A stretch of 64,000 nt of DNA from Warburgia ugandensis (lineage: Eukaryota > Streptophyta > Magnoliopsida > Canellales > Canellaceae), in the NCBI GenBank assembly GCA_035236585.1, contig CP141139.1, positions 39,441,217 through 39,505,216 of the forward strand, read 5' to 3'. A program made the translations under genes and the position numbers. Below, piece by piece: positions 27,900-42,866 of the stretch (position 1 is its first letter; the number at the start of each line of letters is the position of its first letter). The notes under the pieces are model-generated. The model ran no database searches, was not told where the DNA came from, and saw nothing but the letters and a program-made list of their open reading frames with translations.

Positions 27900-28861
27900 G
27901 AGGGGACAATATCTTCCGCTGTGTCACTCTGATACATGAAAGACGCGTTTTCCCCTGGACGCGGGGGAAGGACCAAAACCCGTGCGCGTGCGCACGGGAC
28001 AATATCTATGCTGGGGGCCTGACGGGGCTGTGACATCTTCTCCATTGTACTATGTCATATCTAATGGCTCTGTTCACTATCACAGAGACATTGTCAGCTA
28101 CAGAAATGGGAATGTGGAAATCTTGAGGAAGAGGAAGAAGGTAGGAGGAAGAAGATTTTTGGGAGAGGAGCATCACCTGTGACCAACCCTCAGAGGAGCA
28201 GAGTAGCTGCCTTGCCAAGCAACTGTTGTAGGCGCCAAACTTAGGTAGTGCTCATGAAAGGAGGAACAAGGATGGAAGAAGGGTTTTTCTTCATCGATGG
28301 GGGTTTGTGTCATCAATTGTCGGGATGTGCAATTGGAGGAAGATGAGAGAGGGATGAAGAGATAGGGTTTTCTAGTTAGGGTTCCTTGTCGACATTAGAG
28401 GAGCACTAGAGAATAGAAGGGGCCATTGGAGTATGCGACAAGGAGGGGAGGATTTGGTTCTGTTGCTTTATTCTCCTCCTCTGTCCAGCCTTTTAAAGTT
28501 CGAATCAGCCCCTTGAGAGTTGATCTCGACGTGGTGACTTGACCCCCATATGTCAACCTTGACTCCCATGCATGTCAAGTGCGATTACAATGGGGGTGTT
28601 GTTATCAATTTTGACCCCTTTGAATTTTATAAAGTTTTGGGGTTTTTCTACCCCGATCTCTATTTTGTTTAAAGTTAGTATCATTAGAATCATCTCCATG
28701 AGTACATTCCAATTTTTGATGTTTTGAACTCAAACTTTGAATTTTTTGAAGAGGTCTTTTCTATGAAATTTAGTTTCAATGTAAGTTAATTCCTTACTCC
28801 ATTCCAATTATAAATGTAATATAAGACATGAAAAAGGAATCCAACATTAGGGATTGTTACA

Positions 28862-31574
28862 TTCTTCTCCCTTAGAAAAATTTCATCCTCAAAATTTCTT
28901 TCATGTCATTCCTCAAAATAATAATAGATGTTTTCTTATCATCTCATTGTATATTTGATTTTCATGTCATCACTTTAACTAAATGATTCCTACAAGGGAA
29001 ATTTAGTCAAAGAAATTTCTTTGTTCTTGCATTCTATTTTGAATCTTATAACTCTTTAATTAATGAAATCCTCGAAAATCTATGATTTCAAACTTTAAAC
29101 TCTAACTCTTACACCACTTACTAGCATAGCTTTTCTATTCATTTTGAACTATAAAGAGCCGCATCCGATGTGCACTATGATACTCCTCCTTAATTTGTTG
29201 ATATGCCAAAATTGTTTTGCAAATTATCTCCATTTCCTACATTTCATTCTTAGTTCATAATGCAAGATAATTTCTTACTCATTTTCTATATTAGTTATTT
29301 CTCCATTTGTTGTCATGTCTTCCAATCTATGCTCAAAATAATTCCATGAATATGAATGGAGCTCAAAGACTAATCAAACTCATAATTTGACTCCTCATAT
29401 CTTTATACATACTAGACTCCAAATCATTCAAAAATTAGTCTAATTCATGATTTAGGGTCAAATAAGCATCATATATCAAATACTCTTGTTTAGAGTAGCA
29501 ATTAGTCTTTTGTTGACAAAATTTTCATAAGATCCATTCAACATGATAAGGAACAACTCGAATTTATTCACTACATAATCTATATTCAAGCTATGTTTCT
29601 TTGCTTATGTGCTGATCCTCATCATGATTTCTGATTTCTTATATTTCATGAATGACATTTTATATGCAGTCATTTATTAGGACCTTTCTTTTCATACACT
29701 CATATGAATTGTACTTCTAAACAAAATCTCTTCAGGAGATATACGAAGTGGATATATGGCCCTTATTAAGTCACCCAGAAGAACTATGGTGTGGTAATGG
29801 CCATTGAGGGTTGTGTGCAAAGCTTTGCATGTTAGCAAGAAATCCAGCAATGATCCTTGATGTGGATCCAGAGGACTGTCAACACGCCACCCATAATGAG
29901 CAATTGTAATACAAAGGTATTTAACCTAGCATAGTTCAGTTCATTGTGGTGGAAAGCATATCTTTGCATCACCAATGAACACAATCTTGATGGATTAATA
30001 GTTAAACCTAAGAGTGCAAAAGAGTACAATGGAAATGGACCTCAATTGTCCAATCTAGGATCTTGACTCAACTTACATTGCCTTTGGGCCAAAGCATTCT
30101 CTTGTTGAGCATACAACCGAAATTACTTGAGAAAATCAGCCTGTCACATTCTATACCTCAGTAGAAGCTTATCAAGATAAACCTTTTGAGCATAACAGTC
30201 AACTTTGCTATCTTTTACATATTCTACAAAACATTCTTCTTGTGTGGGGATATGAATTTCTCACCAATACTATTACTAGTTGACCATTTTTTGGGTGCCA
30301 CTTGGAAATGTTGCTTCTTATTCAAATAGTAACTTCATGTAATGTCATATAGATTTCATCATGCACACTTGTTCATGGCTCATCGTATGTAATTACAAAC
30401 TTCAAATAGCTTCAAACATTTCTAGTTTGCCACTAATGTAGACTCAAACTACTTTCTCCTTCCAAAGGAGACATAAGTGTTTCAAATGGCCAACCTTTTA
30501 AGTTTTTAGGACCTATTTTTTCATCTGAGGAATTCTTTCCTAAAAATGTACAATTTTTCTTAGTACTTACTTTGTTCTATTTTCCCTTAGTCCTCTTTCC
30601 TAGTGTCCTTTTTGCTTGATCATTTTGTTCAAGTAGATCACAAAATGTCACCGAGGTATTATCCTTCAAGGCATTATCGTCCCATTTATTTGTAGCCTAT
30701 TTTCCTTCTCATTATTCTCAAACTATTGTTGCACAATAGTTATTATACTTCCCAATACTTTATACACACACAGTCCAAGTTAGGGTTCAAACTCTCAAGT
30801 GGTCATCCATGTAAATAGATCTTTCTTTGTATGACAAAGTTATAACTTAGGTATGCCAATTTGTATAAACTTATACTCTCCTTTTTCACCTTAAGATTTA
30901 CACCAATCCCATGTGGACGGTTTCCTTAAATCTCAATAGTCAATCACTTCAAATTTCAAAATATGGTCTATTCCTCTATATTATTTCCATTAGCTTTAGT
31001 CTCTTTAGCTTTTTAAATAGTAACTGGCTTGTCTTTCATTAACACATAGCTATAATGATAGTGGAAAATAGGCTATTCAAATTTGAACATTTTGGAGTTA
31101 TTTTTACAATTTACAATGTCACTTTAGTAGCCAAACTCTTAGCTAGTCATACCTTGTTAGTTTCTAATATCAATCTTTTCCAATGCATAAGTTTTCTTTC
31201 TCATCACATTCTTAAAAAGAACTGTTTACTCTCAATAGAACTCTTCTTAAGTTTTATTCCATATAATTATGGTCAACAATTCATAAACAATAACCATCTC
31301 TACCAATAGTAGAAAATCTAAATTTTCTTCTAATTGTTCCCAAAACTCAAATGGTTTCCCAAATGTTCAGGCTCCTCGTTAGCTTTCAGTGGGAAGGTTA
31401 ATAAATCTTATGTCTATTCTCTTGAATAGCTTATTATTCAATTTGAGTAACAATCTCCTTATCAGTCAGCTCTATAACTCAGACTAGGTTGACTAACTCT
31501 CACTTATTGGTTATATGTGACTTTTGGACATCTAAGACTGGCTAAGAGTGGATTATTAGAGCTTTGATACCAAC
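28862..31574 (-). other. Element C internal region
   Basis: 2.7 kb with no recognisable gag, protease or RT in any frame. The PPT is at 28862-28873 (minus strand AAGGGAGAAGAA, touching the 3' LTR). The PBS is at 31561-31572 (minus strand TGGTATCAAAGC, 2 bp from the 5' LTR, one mismatch to the initiator tRNA-Met site). Short open frames at 29832-30029 and 31055-31309 carry no motif. Confidence 0.7.
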
Positions 31575-34500
31575 TGTGATAACCCAAGTTTTTAAATAAC
31601 TTTTTCTAAATTCCTTTTGAAAAGCAAGGCCTCCAGTTAAAATTTTCTTTTGAAAAAAATAGCAGAAACATTTTTCTGTGAAGATATTTTTTCAAAAACC
31701 CCAAGTGTCATCACTACTTTATAAACATGGATTTGATGGTAAAGTGATCATTTCATTTTTACCAAAAATCTAGTAGATTTTTCTCTGTTTCTCGAGTACT
31801 AAGCATTTTTTGCATGCAAAGCAGTTTCCCTGATAGACATCAATCACTCATTTAAACAATGATCTATCCATTCAATTCCTAAGTACATCATCAATTTGAA
31901 AATACAAAACACTTTTACTTATAAAAGAGATAGTTTGAAATTCATCTTTAACATAACTAGAATCCATCCAATCACAGCCATCAAACCATACACTTATAAT
32001 GCCTGTCCACATGAATGCAAGTCACAATGTATCACTGCTATTGATCTCTTTTGCAATTCCTCATTCTATCTTTTGCTTTCTTCCTTCTGTTCTTCCTCAT
32101 CAAATCTGAGATATTGTGAACAAATATAATATCTCAGGAAGCTTGTACTTGTGTAGGTGGAACAAGATGCACAAACGGTAAAACATAGTTTATGATTTAC
32201 TAAAATCAATGCCTTCAACAATAATTCATATTTGATCAATTTCATCAGTTTACAAATCATACATTTATGTAAAAACTATTATATTCTCTAATCATACATT
32301 CGATAAGGATTGAATTCAATCTCATATGATCATAATAGAAATCTAAAACATAATTTTGACAATATATGCTATTTCAAGTGTAAATCAATTCAATATCTAA
32401 ATTCTAAATAAAATCAGAAATTCATTTCTAAAGCATATTGTCTTTCAGATTTTCATATACTCATAACTCAATCCCAAGTAATCATAAATTCATGAAACAT
32501 ATGCATATAATAATACCCAATCCAGGAATGAATTCCAGTATGTGCAATGAAGGTATAAAACCTCAATGCATCTATTCCAATACCTTTCATTTAAATCATT
32601 GTCGATATCAAATTCTCAATTCAATGACAAACTCAAAACATGTTGAAATATATACAAAACATCAAATGGTGATGCATATAATAATGTCAAATCTTAGTGA
32701 CAAAACATTCAATGAAAATCCATTGAGAAATCATAAAAAAACAAATACTCAAATTCTTGAGCACTTAGAAGCCTACAAATGTCATAATGCACTCAACCTC
32801 ATTGTCTACTCTCATCAATAAATCGATGAGGGTCTTATAACTCACCATAGACCAAGCCAACTTTCATGAGTCTCCAAATTTAACCATATCTTTATATCAT
32901 AGTTTTTAGATGGGTTAGGACCAACTCTCATGTCGCTAATTTTAACCTGTAAATCATAGTTTTTTAGATAGGCCAGGACCAACACTTATGAGTCACTTGA
33001 TTTTAACATGTAGATAACACTCTTTAGAAGGGCTAGAACCACCTCTTACACGTTGCCTAATTTTAATCGTATTAATAAATCAATATTTTTATGATAAAAG
33101 AGCTCAAAACAAATCCTCAAAAGTCATCAAATCATCTGAAACAAATCCATGAAAAACATATACACAAAATATGGGTAATCATGTGCCCATAACCCTAAGC
33201 AATCTTACAAAGATTTTTTACAAGACAAGTAGTGAATAACATGCACTTTTGTATAAATAGTTTAAATCATCATTTAAAATAAACCATGCATGTTTAATTC
33301 ATTCATCACATATTCTATCAAAACTTGTTACAATTCAAACATATGGGAAAACATAGGAATCTCAATTCCACCTATCTCGTATGACATTTACCCATTCCAT
33401 TAGCTCCATAACCATTCAATTCACTTACAAATCAGAGGTTAAGATTGACCATTCAAGATTTCATCCTTGATCACTAGTAAATCTACAAAACATATGCATA
33501 TTTCTATTAAATTTTGTCATAGTTTGTAATCTAGATCTTTCATGGTTATCCATGATCAAAATCGATTTTAGATCACTTTTCCACCACATTAGCACAAATC
33601 TATGCAATCATGATAGTTCAATCTATTGATTAGTCTTTTCCAACAGTGGATTAGTTATTAGATCTCCAACAATTGTTGGAAACATAGATCTGTATCGTTG
33701 ATTGTCAATCCATAGTCCAAATCACTCTTTTAACATCTAGAATTAGTGATATACAAGATTACAAATTACTTTTTTGCAGATCAATACTTTAATCTCTTGA
33801 TCTGTGACCATATTGAATTTTGGATAGTTAGATCCAAAGTTCACACATTACCAATGGTCATATGTGTTTAAATTCTAAATTTTTAGTTAATCCAATAGTT
33901 AGATTGCGTTTTATAGCCTGAAAATAGTAGCTTAAAGGCTTCACATCTATGTATTTGATAGTAATCTAACAATTTACAGCCATACAAAACTCTCATTTAT
34001 AAATCAACTATTAGATCAATGAATTCAATGCTAGGTTTTCTTATCCTACATTTTAAAGTGATAGATCAAGCCTACAATGATATAAATGTATTCAGTTGAA
34101 ATTGAAATTCCTAGATCTTCTAGGTTTTACTATGCACATAGTATTTGATTTGAAATTCAGAATTAATCCATGAGAATCGATGTTGATCTTACAAATAATC
34201 ACTTTGAACCTTGTCTAATAGGTTGTTTAAAACATCAGATCGCCATTGGATCATCATAGATCAGCACAATCATGGCCATACATCATCAGCACAACTGAAT
34301 ATATTTCGATCGTCAAATCACTTAAGGGGTTTTACTCTCAATGTCACAAGGAACACAATGGAAAGCTTAGATCTTTAATTTGAGTCATCCTCTCCATTGT
34401 GCCATGCACGTACCTAATGGCTCTATTCACTATCGCCGAGCCACCATTGGTGACGAAAATGGGAAGGTGGAAAGCTCGAGGAAGTAGGAGAAGGTAGGTG

Positions 34501-34981
34501 GAAGAATATTTTGGGGAGGGGCATTTCCTATGGCCAATCCTAAGAGATGCAGAGCAGCTACCTTAGGACATGCCTAGCGACAACCACCAGCAACTGGCTC
34601 CGGTAGCACTTAGGAAAGGAGGAACGGGATGGAAGAAGTTTTTTCTTCTCCAATGGGGGTTTGTACCATTAGTAATAGGAGACGTGAGGTCAGAGGAAGA
34701 TGTGACACTAGAGGAGAATGGAAGGAAAACTACAGGGGGGTGTCATTATCAATTTTGACTCTCTTCCAATTTTATAAAATTTTGGGGTTTTTTTGTTCTG
34801 ATCTCTGTTTCATGTAAAATTAGTGTCATCTTGACATGTACATTCCAAATTTTAATGTTTTGAAGTCAAATTTTGAGTTTTCAAAGAGATCATTTCTATA
34901 AAATTCAATTTCTCACTCTATTTCAATTATAAATGTAATATAATACATGAAAAAAGGAACCCAAAATTAAGGGTTGTTACA
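31575..34981 (-). repeat. Element C 5' LTR
   Basis: 3407 bp; on the plus strand it begins TGTGATAACCC and ends GGGTTGTTACA. No coding sequence is recognised; the open frames at 31896-32129, 32438-32821 and 34570-34758 have no motif and fall in noncoding LTR. Confidence 0.8.
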
Positions 34982-36973
<1,992 letters not shown>

Positions 36974-37376
36974 GCTTGTTCCCAAATTTCTTTGGTTGAT
37001 GCACACGTTATTATTTTGTTGAATTCATTTACATCCAAAGCATAGGAAAGGATATTCATAGCTTTGTCATTAATTTGACCCTTCTTGTGATCTTCTTCAA
37101 TCTAATCTCTCTTTAGTGTATAGTGTAGACACCATCCATCAATATATATATGAGGTCTATGGAGCACTTCGACAACTCTTCAAAGCTCATAGCTTTCAAT
37201 TTGATGTAGATCTTCATTCTCGAATACTTGTAAATGGATAAATTAAATTTTAGAGGTCTATGAGTGGACTAACCTTCCTTATAATCAAATCCTATAGCTT
37301 TTTGTGTCATTTAGAAATCTTTGAAATTAGATCTTTGACTATTTTGAAAACAAGAACATTGGCCTCTAATACCAAT

Positions 37377-38827
37377 TGTGAGGTACTAAGAGGGGGGTGA
37401 ATTTTACCCAACTATATAATTGATATAGTTTTAGAAACCTTTTATCCTAAATGCATATTGAAAATACAATTTCAAATGGGAAAAATGGTTGGAAACAAAG
37501 AGCTAAACATAAGAGATTTTATACTAGTTTGGCCAACCAATCCCAAGAACCTACTTCTACTTTCTCAAAGTAAACTCTACTTTTAATTCCACTAAATCCT
37601 TACAAAATTTGTATATCATCAGTTGAAATATTGATGGCCACAAAGGTTAGGAGCACTTGTAGAATCTTCTCTACAAGATTTACACACCACTTGACAATAT
37701 TGGCCACAAATAGAGTAGTGAACTTATAACAATACTTCCTTTTTACAATCCCTTTGAATACCCTCAAAGAACAAGAATGATATATGAAATAATGTGAAGA
37801 AGAAAAGATTTTCTCTGTCAAAAAATTATAGAGAGAAGATTGTTCAAATATAAAAGACAGGAAGTATTGAAACATTAAGCTTGAAGAACTCTTGTTGAGA
37901 TAAAAGCTTGAATCACTTGATTGATCTTATGAATCATTAAAGTAGGCTTCCTTTCATAGCTTTTTATCCTTTAGATCTATTGGAGTTGGGTTTCTAGGCA
38001 TTGGGAATGAAATACGTTTGTTGCAAACTTCAAATAGCTAGCAATGGAGTTATTAGATTGACCGACTAAATGATTAGACCACTCAGTTGGTAGCACATTT
38101 GCCTTGACCAACTTCTTCAACATGATTCTATCAATGAATCATATGAGTCAGTTGGTTCACACCTCGAAAAGTCAAAACCCAATTTGACTATAGACTAATG
38201 GTTAGTTGGTTGGCTTCATGAATTAGTTGGAAATGACAATGCAATTCATGACTCAAGTTCTTCACTTCATGATCCGATTGGTAGGACAAATGAGCTAGTT
38301 AGAAACCCTAGCAATTTCTAAAAAGTTAAGTCTTTGGTTCACGAATCACTTGGTAAATCCTTTGAGTCGGTTGGCATGACTTAAGCATTTTCTTCACGAA
38401 AGTCTTCATCATCAACCGCTTAAGAACATTGTGTGAGTTGATTACAATTCCGGCACTTCCCAAGACTTTTTTCCTACACCAAGTCAATTGCTTGGTATTT
38501 CATCCAAACTAGCTAGGTCAGCTTGTTATGAAGTTTCTTTGAGTTTCTTGCCTTTGTCAGCTAGTTGGTTAGTGATAAAACTTCTTTTTTCCTTAAAATA
38601 TGAGTTTCTAGTTGGATGAAGATGAAAAGAACTAATTAAATCTTTTTGAATACTTGAGAGATTCATCCACATATGCTTTGCTAACAAACTCAAGCATTAC
38701 TTACTATTTATTTGGTCTAAGCCGCAAAGATTTATTCTTATACATGCACAAATATATATGGTTAGATCTCAAAGGTTAAGATTTCATTATCATCAAAATA
38801 AAAAAGGGCTTGGTCACTAGTACTACA
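37377..38827 (-). mobile_element. Copia-type LTR (minus strand) with adjacent PBS
   Basis: On the minus strand the sequence ends ...CCCCCTCTTAGTACCTCACA, a common ending of plant copia LTRs. It is followed by the PBS TGGTATTAGAGG at about 37361-37374, close to the initiator tRNA-Met site. The gag relic follows. The outer border (near TACTACA at 38821-38827) is a guess; no partner LTR is in the window. Confidence 0.6.
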
Positions 38828-39846
38828 TGAATGTATGAAGCATGCTTGTACTTTCGGTGATCGAAACCATTATAAGTCTATGTATGTACAAATTATCCCT
38901 CAAAAATTCATCCATTGAACCTATTTAATATTCAAAATCTTCTATCGAAATCATCAATGCCTACAACCATTGGATGATCAAATTTTTTAGAATAGTTCAC
39001 AAGCATAAAACCTAGAAGATGTACAACTTGGATTACTTGATAGAATGGCCCCAGGTACTTTTAAGCCATTCATGTCTTTCACTTTATCTCTCTTCATCTA
39101 TAAGCAGGGTCTTCTCTTAGGTGATCCAAGCTGTTCTTCTTCTAAGTTTTATGCTATATAAGTTGTGCTTCAAAAATTTGACACATCTAATGTCTGTAGC
39201 CTTTGAATTTCTTGTTGTAAAATGGGCGACAGAGTGAATATAAAAGGATTTAGATGATCCATATCAAGATTTTGAAAGATAGCCTGAATTAGTTAAGACT
39301 TAGAGAACAGAAGGCATGAATCACCTAAAATATGATCATGTTTGCACATTTTAGGCAATGATAGGACCTTTGGCTTTTGTAGAAAATAAAAGATGCAACA
39401 TATTTTCTTTCCTAAATTTAAACATTTAGATACATGACAAATAGTCAAATAAATAAAATTTTACCATTTACTTTCTAAAAACGAATTTCAACTATTTAAA
39501 AACTGATCTTACTTTTCATTATTTGAAATGGGACTCTAACAATTTGTTATTTGCTGATGGAAATGACTGAATGTAAAGATTTGACATACTTTAGTAAAGT
39601 ACACTAGTTGTAGTTCATTTCGAAATGGGGATAAAAGGAAAGTTTAGAAAGAAAGAAACAAGCCTTCTTTCTATAAAAGAAAGAGATGGTGTACGCAGCA
39701 ATTGGCACACAAAAAACAACTCTTAACAAAGCCTTTTAAGCGCAGGGGCATAAAAGAATCTCTCCCTTAGGTGCCAGGTTTGGAAGTTGTGCATGAATGC
39801 TTATATAAATCACAGCTGCATATATACGATATCATTTCTCTTATAA
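38828..39846. other. AT-rich sequence without recognised features
   Basis: No reading frame or repeat signature was identified. Confidence 0.4.
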
Positions 39847-40055
39847 GGTGTTCGTGGTGCTTGAAATGGAGTGCACTTACTTGAGATGAGATGGGCTTTA
39901 CTGCTGTTGGTTATGCTTAAGGAGTGCTGAGATGAAGCGATATCTTCTCATCTCATTATTAGCATGCTTAGAGATAAAATAATCTCATCTCAACTCACTA
40001 TTAAGTTGAATATTTAATTATCTCATTCCAGTGCATCTCAAGCACCACCAACGCC
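39847..40055. mobile_element. MITE candidate with 22-bp terminal inverted repeats
   Basis: The left end GGTGTTCGTGGTGCTTGAAATG and the reverse complement of the right end (GGCGTTGGTGGTGCTTGAGATG) match at 18 of 22 positions. The 209-bp unit has several internal GAGATGAGAT/ATCTCATCTC complements, so it can fold on itself. No clear target duplication is seen (TAA on the left, ATT on the right), so the superfamily is open. Confidence 0.6.
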
Positions 40056-40388
40056 ATTTTATTTACATGACATAAGTCAAAAGCATATCACTGCAAGAGT
40101 GAACCTGTCCGATCAAAAGATTATCTTTTCTTGTACTTACAAGCTAAAGGGAGCTAGTCCACAGTCCAAACATGATCATGTCATGCCCATGTCACCTATT
40201 CATAAACAACCACGAATTGGTTCGTTCCACCTATCTAGATATTTCCACAATGCCTATCAATCTCGCCTTATCTTAATTATCCCACATTCTAGAGGTTGTA
40301 GGCAGCAGCCCCCAACATATGTTCAGTAGAGCAGGCTTTTCTATTATGGCTCACAAACAACTTCTGGACCCTACATGCAGAAGAATCA

Positions 40389-40509
40389 GGTGGTCTCGTG
40401 TGACTATGGTGTAGTGACACAGTAGTGGGCCTTAGTCATTAGATTACAAGTTTGAGCCTGCTGAATGTATTAGTATTTATTTAACAATTTCATACTTAAA
40501 AAAAAAAAT
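40389..40509 (+). mobile_element. tRNA-derived SINE candidate
   Basis: A box A-like TGGTGTAGTGA and, about 45 bp later, a box B-like AGTTTGAGCCT are followed by noncoding sequence and an A-run at about 40497-40508. This is the layout of a Pol III SINE. Matches are imperfect and no target duplication was confirmed. Confidence 0.45.
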
Positions 40510-42616
40510 GGTGATTCTCTGCATTTTTTTCAAAAGTTCAAAAAAAAAAAGCCGTCTGGTATAGCCGTCCAAAGCTGTGTCTCATTTTGAAGGGAAAAAA
40601 AATTGCTAAATGGAATGATCTAGAATAGCACATACATAGGATCATCATTATATAGAAGAAAAAATAGCTGATAGTTTCAAATCTAAAGGTGATGATTATG
40701 GTAGGGTCAACTCTGCAAGTACGTAAATGTAGTAGGTAGCAGTCGCGTCGAGTTGATCTTGATCGAATCAAGATATGATGATTATTAAGCCAAGTATAGT
40801 TTAAATTTGTAAAAATTCCTTCCAGTGGTAAGGACTTCGTCGTTGAAATTTGACATACTTTTCAGTTGAAGGTCCCGAAGTCGGATCTTCACGACTGAGA
40901 GCAATCGATTTCCCTTTGTCCTTAACCCTGTTTTACTTACCAAAAGCTATAAGAGCCACTGGAATTGGGACATAAATTAACTTGATCATGATTTATATCA
41001 TTGTCATTACGCTTAAAGCTTAAATTCGGTAGTGGCCCACCACAGTAATCTATTCTTCCCTTGAATGTCTTAATGCTTACATACTTTAGTGGTGTTTTAG
41101 GGCATTATAATTGGCTATGAAGTGCTATGTTGTAGGTGGGTGTTGGTGACTTTCGTTTGTCAGCATTATCAAAACATGTTACTTTGGAAGGCCATCTGGC
41201 AAGGTGTCACAGGAGAGAGAAATTTTTTTATTTCAATTTCCTTCCAAGCAAAGATGGAGACTCGTTAATTGTTCTTTCAAGCCACTACTTCATCCACATC
41301 AGGAATCCCAATCCCACTTTCTGAATTTTATCCTGAAATGATGATCCATGACTCATTAATGCATAGTTTAGGGAGGATTTCTCGTTCAAGCAATTGAATA
41401 ATCTAAGAAAGAGCTTTCAGTTGAGATTGCGACAAACGCCAAATGGATTCCTTGCTCTCTCTCTCTCTCTCTAAAGTATTTTGAAAGGGTAGTTTTCAAT
41501 TGCTTAGAAACTGATAATTTTGAGTCAGCTCAACTGAATGACCAAATCGATTTTCCAAAATTACATTCTCAAGTTTTTTTTTTTTTATCTTTTTTTTTCC
41601 CATGGGTAAACATACTCCTAAGCTTTTGGACTGTGCAACCTTGACTGTTTTTTCTTTCACCTCTAGAGCTTCATGTAACCCCTTTACGAAAATGACTAAT
41701 TTCCACATTTGATTGCATGGAATGACGAATACCAAACAACATAAGCCCCTTAAACAACAAGGATGAAATGGTCATTTCATTGTATTTGAGAAATTCAGTT
41801 ACCTAAAATAAACTCTCCAACTTTGAATTGCTAATTGGTTATGAGACTCAGATAAATTCCACCAGTTTCAAGAGGAACCTAAGCACCTATATTTAGCTCC
41901 TAAGCTACAGTTGTTTGAAACTCGCTGATCATTTATAGTAAAAATCCACCAAAATGAATATAAACCATGTCTACCATCCAAGTTAAGACAATGGCAATCA
42001 TCTAAACCGTCTAAACAGGTACAGCCACCACTGAAAATACTTCAATAAGATAACTATTTATCCAATCAGCAACTTCGTTTCCCATATTCAACTATATGCT
42101 GCAGTTTTAGTAAAAGTGCACTCATTTGATGGTTAGGATCATTCGCGTGAGCATAATCATCGAATTATGCCGCATAGAGATAGATTGTCGATCAACCAAT
42201 GGCATATTGTTCAGGCACATAATCATAGCTTACAAACTTAAGATCAATAATCAAGTTTACTATAAAAGAATCTTAACCTTCACAGCCTTTGAAGTTAGAG
42301 ATCGAAGTTATCAACGTTAAGCATGCGAATGGTGCACAACCAGGTAGTCAAAGAGAGATCCCAGGGGAAAACCAATCTGGGATAATCTTATCCATGGATA
42401 GTGATCTATTACCCATCAAAACAGCAATTTTACATGGGATAGTGAGTTAAAACTGCAAATGGAAAACAGCAAACTCAGAAGATCAGTATCCATGGACTCG
42501 CTATTCACTAAGCAGACCCTCAGAGACTTCCCATACGAATAAAAAATTCTCTTCCCCCTCCATCCACCCCCCCCCACAAGACAAACGCATCTTTCATAAC
42601 CTTTGTCCTCTGAAAT
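40510..42616. other. Intergenic sequence upstream of the MAP70-like gene
   Basis: No gene is recognised. A stretch near 40815-40910 (CCAGTGGTAAGGACTTCGTC and a weak box B-like run) may be another SINE relic. Short CT and polyT runs occur at 41456-41473 and 41575-41600. The distal promoter of the MAP70-like gene would be here. Confidence 0.4.
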
Positions 42617-42866
42617 TCTTTCTTATATTTAGTTTTGGATAAAATATAACTGTTACTATCAGAAGAAGCCGGTTAGCCGGCTGCTGATTTGGTGCTTTTC
42701 ATTTTTTGCTTCACAGCAAGGGAATTCTCTTCCTCTCTTTGCGGTCAATTGCTTAGAAAATGGGCTGCTCTCCTCAGTACCCATCTCTTATATTCCTCCA
42801 GAAACTCAGGTTTTCGTTGTTGGTTTGGCTTGTTTCATTGAGCAAAGGAGTTTCTCACAGAAAAAA
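42617..42866 (+). promoter_or_regulatory. Probable core promoter and 5' UTR of the MAP70-like gene
   Basis: TATA-like words TTATATTTA (about 42623) and AAAATATAA (about 42642) precede a pyrimidine-rich leader with CTTCCTCTCTTTG near 42730. The leader continues to the start codon, whose context AAAAAAATGGC has A at -3 and G at +4. The transcription start is inferred only. Confidence 0.4.

Larger units (their letters stand above)
27309..28035 (-). mobile_element. TRIM-derived insertion with inverted right end
   Basis: Outer ends are TGTCACA and TGTGACA. TCTTC precedes (27304-27308) and follows (28036-28040) the unit, a 5-bp target duplication. The related uninterrupted site in the sister LTR near 34384-34396 reads GTCATCCTCTCCATTG, confirming both borders. 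Inside are two 246-bp direct repeats (27309-27554 and 27654-27899) with a 99-bp middle. The middle carries, on the minus strand, a PBS (GTGGTATCAGAGCC) next to one repeat and a purine stretch (GGCGGGAGA) next to the other: a TRIM on the minus strand. The final 136 bp (27900-28035) is a roughly 100-bp inverted copy of the left LTR end plus a short spacer, so the unit is self-complementary at its ends. Confidence 0.85.
26265..28861 (-). repeat. Element C 3' LTR (partial, with insert)
   Basis: Matches 33405-34981 in order, ending GGATTGTTACA on the plus strand. It is missing the part equivalent to 31575-33400. Relative to the other LTR it has the 727-bp insert and about 260 bp around 28250-28600 that the other LTR lacks. 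Confidence 0.8.
26265..34981 (-). mobile_element. Element C: LTR retrotransposon without recognisable pol (LARD-like)
   Basis: On the minus strand the order is 5' LTR (34981-31575), PBS, 2.7 kb internal region, PPT, 3' LTR (28861-26265). The LTRs start TGTAACAA and the complete one ends TTATCACA. The LTRs are long and strongly similar over about 1.5 kb, while the internal region has no recognisable gag or pol. That is the definition of a large retrotransposon derivative, though a heavily decayed autonomous element cannot be excluded. The 3' LTR is cut at its inner-left border by element A and contains a TRIM-derived insert. Outer target duplications are not available. Confidence 0.75.

Noticed and set aside
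27495-28218. Overlapping GC-rich open frames on both strands
   Set aside because: They fall across the TRIM LTRs and its inverted end and change frame with each repeat; no protein is recognisable.
42825-42866. A 14-residue N-terminal extension of the MAP70-like protein
   Set aside because: The codon at 42825 is TTG, not ATG; the first in-frame ATG at 42867 has a much better context.
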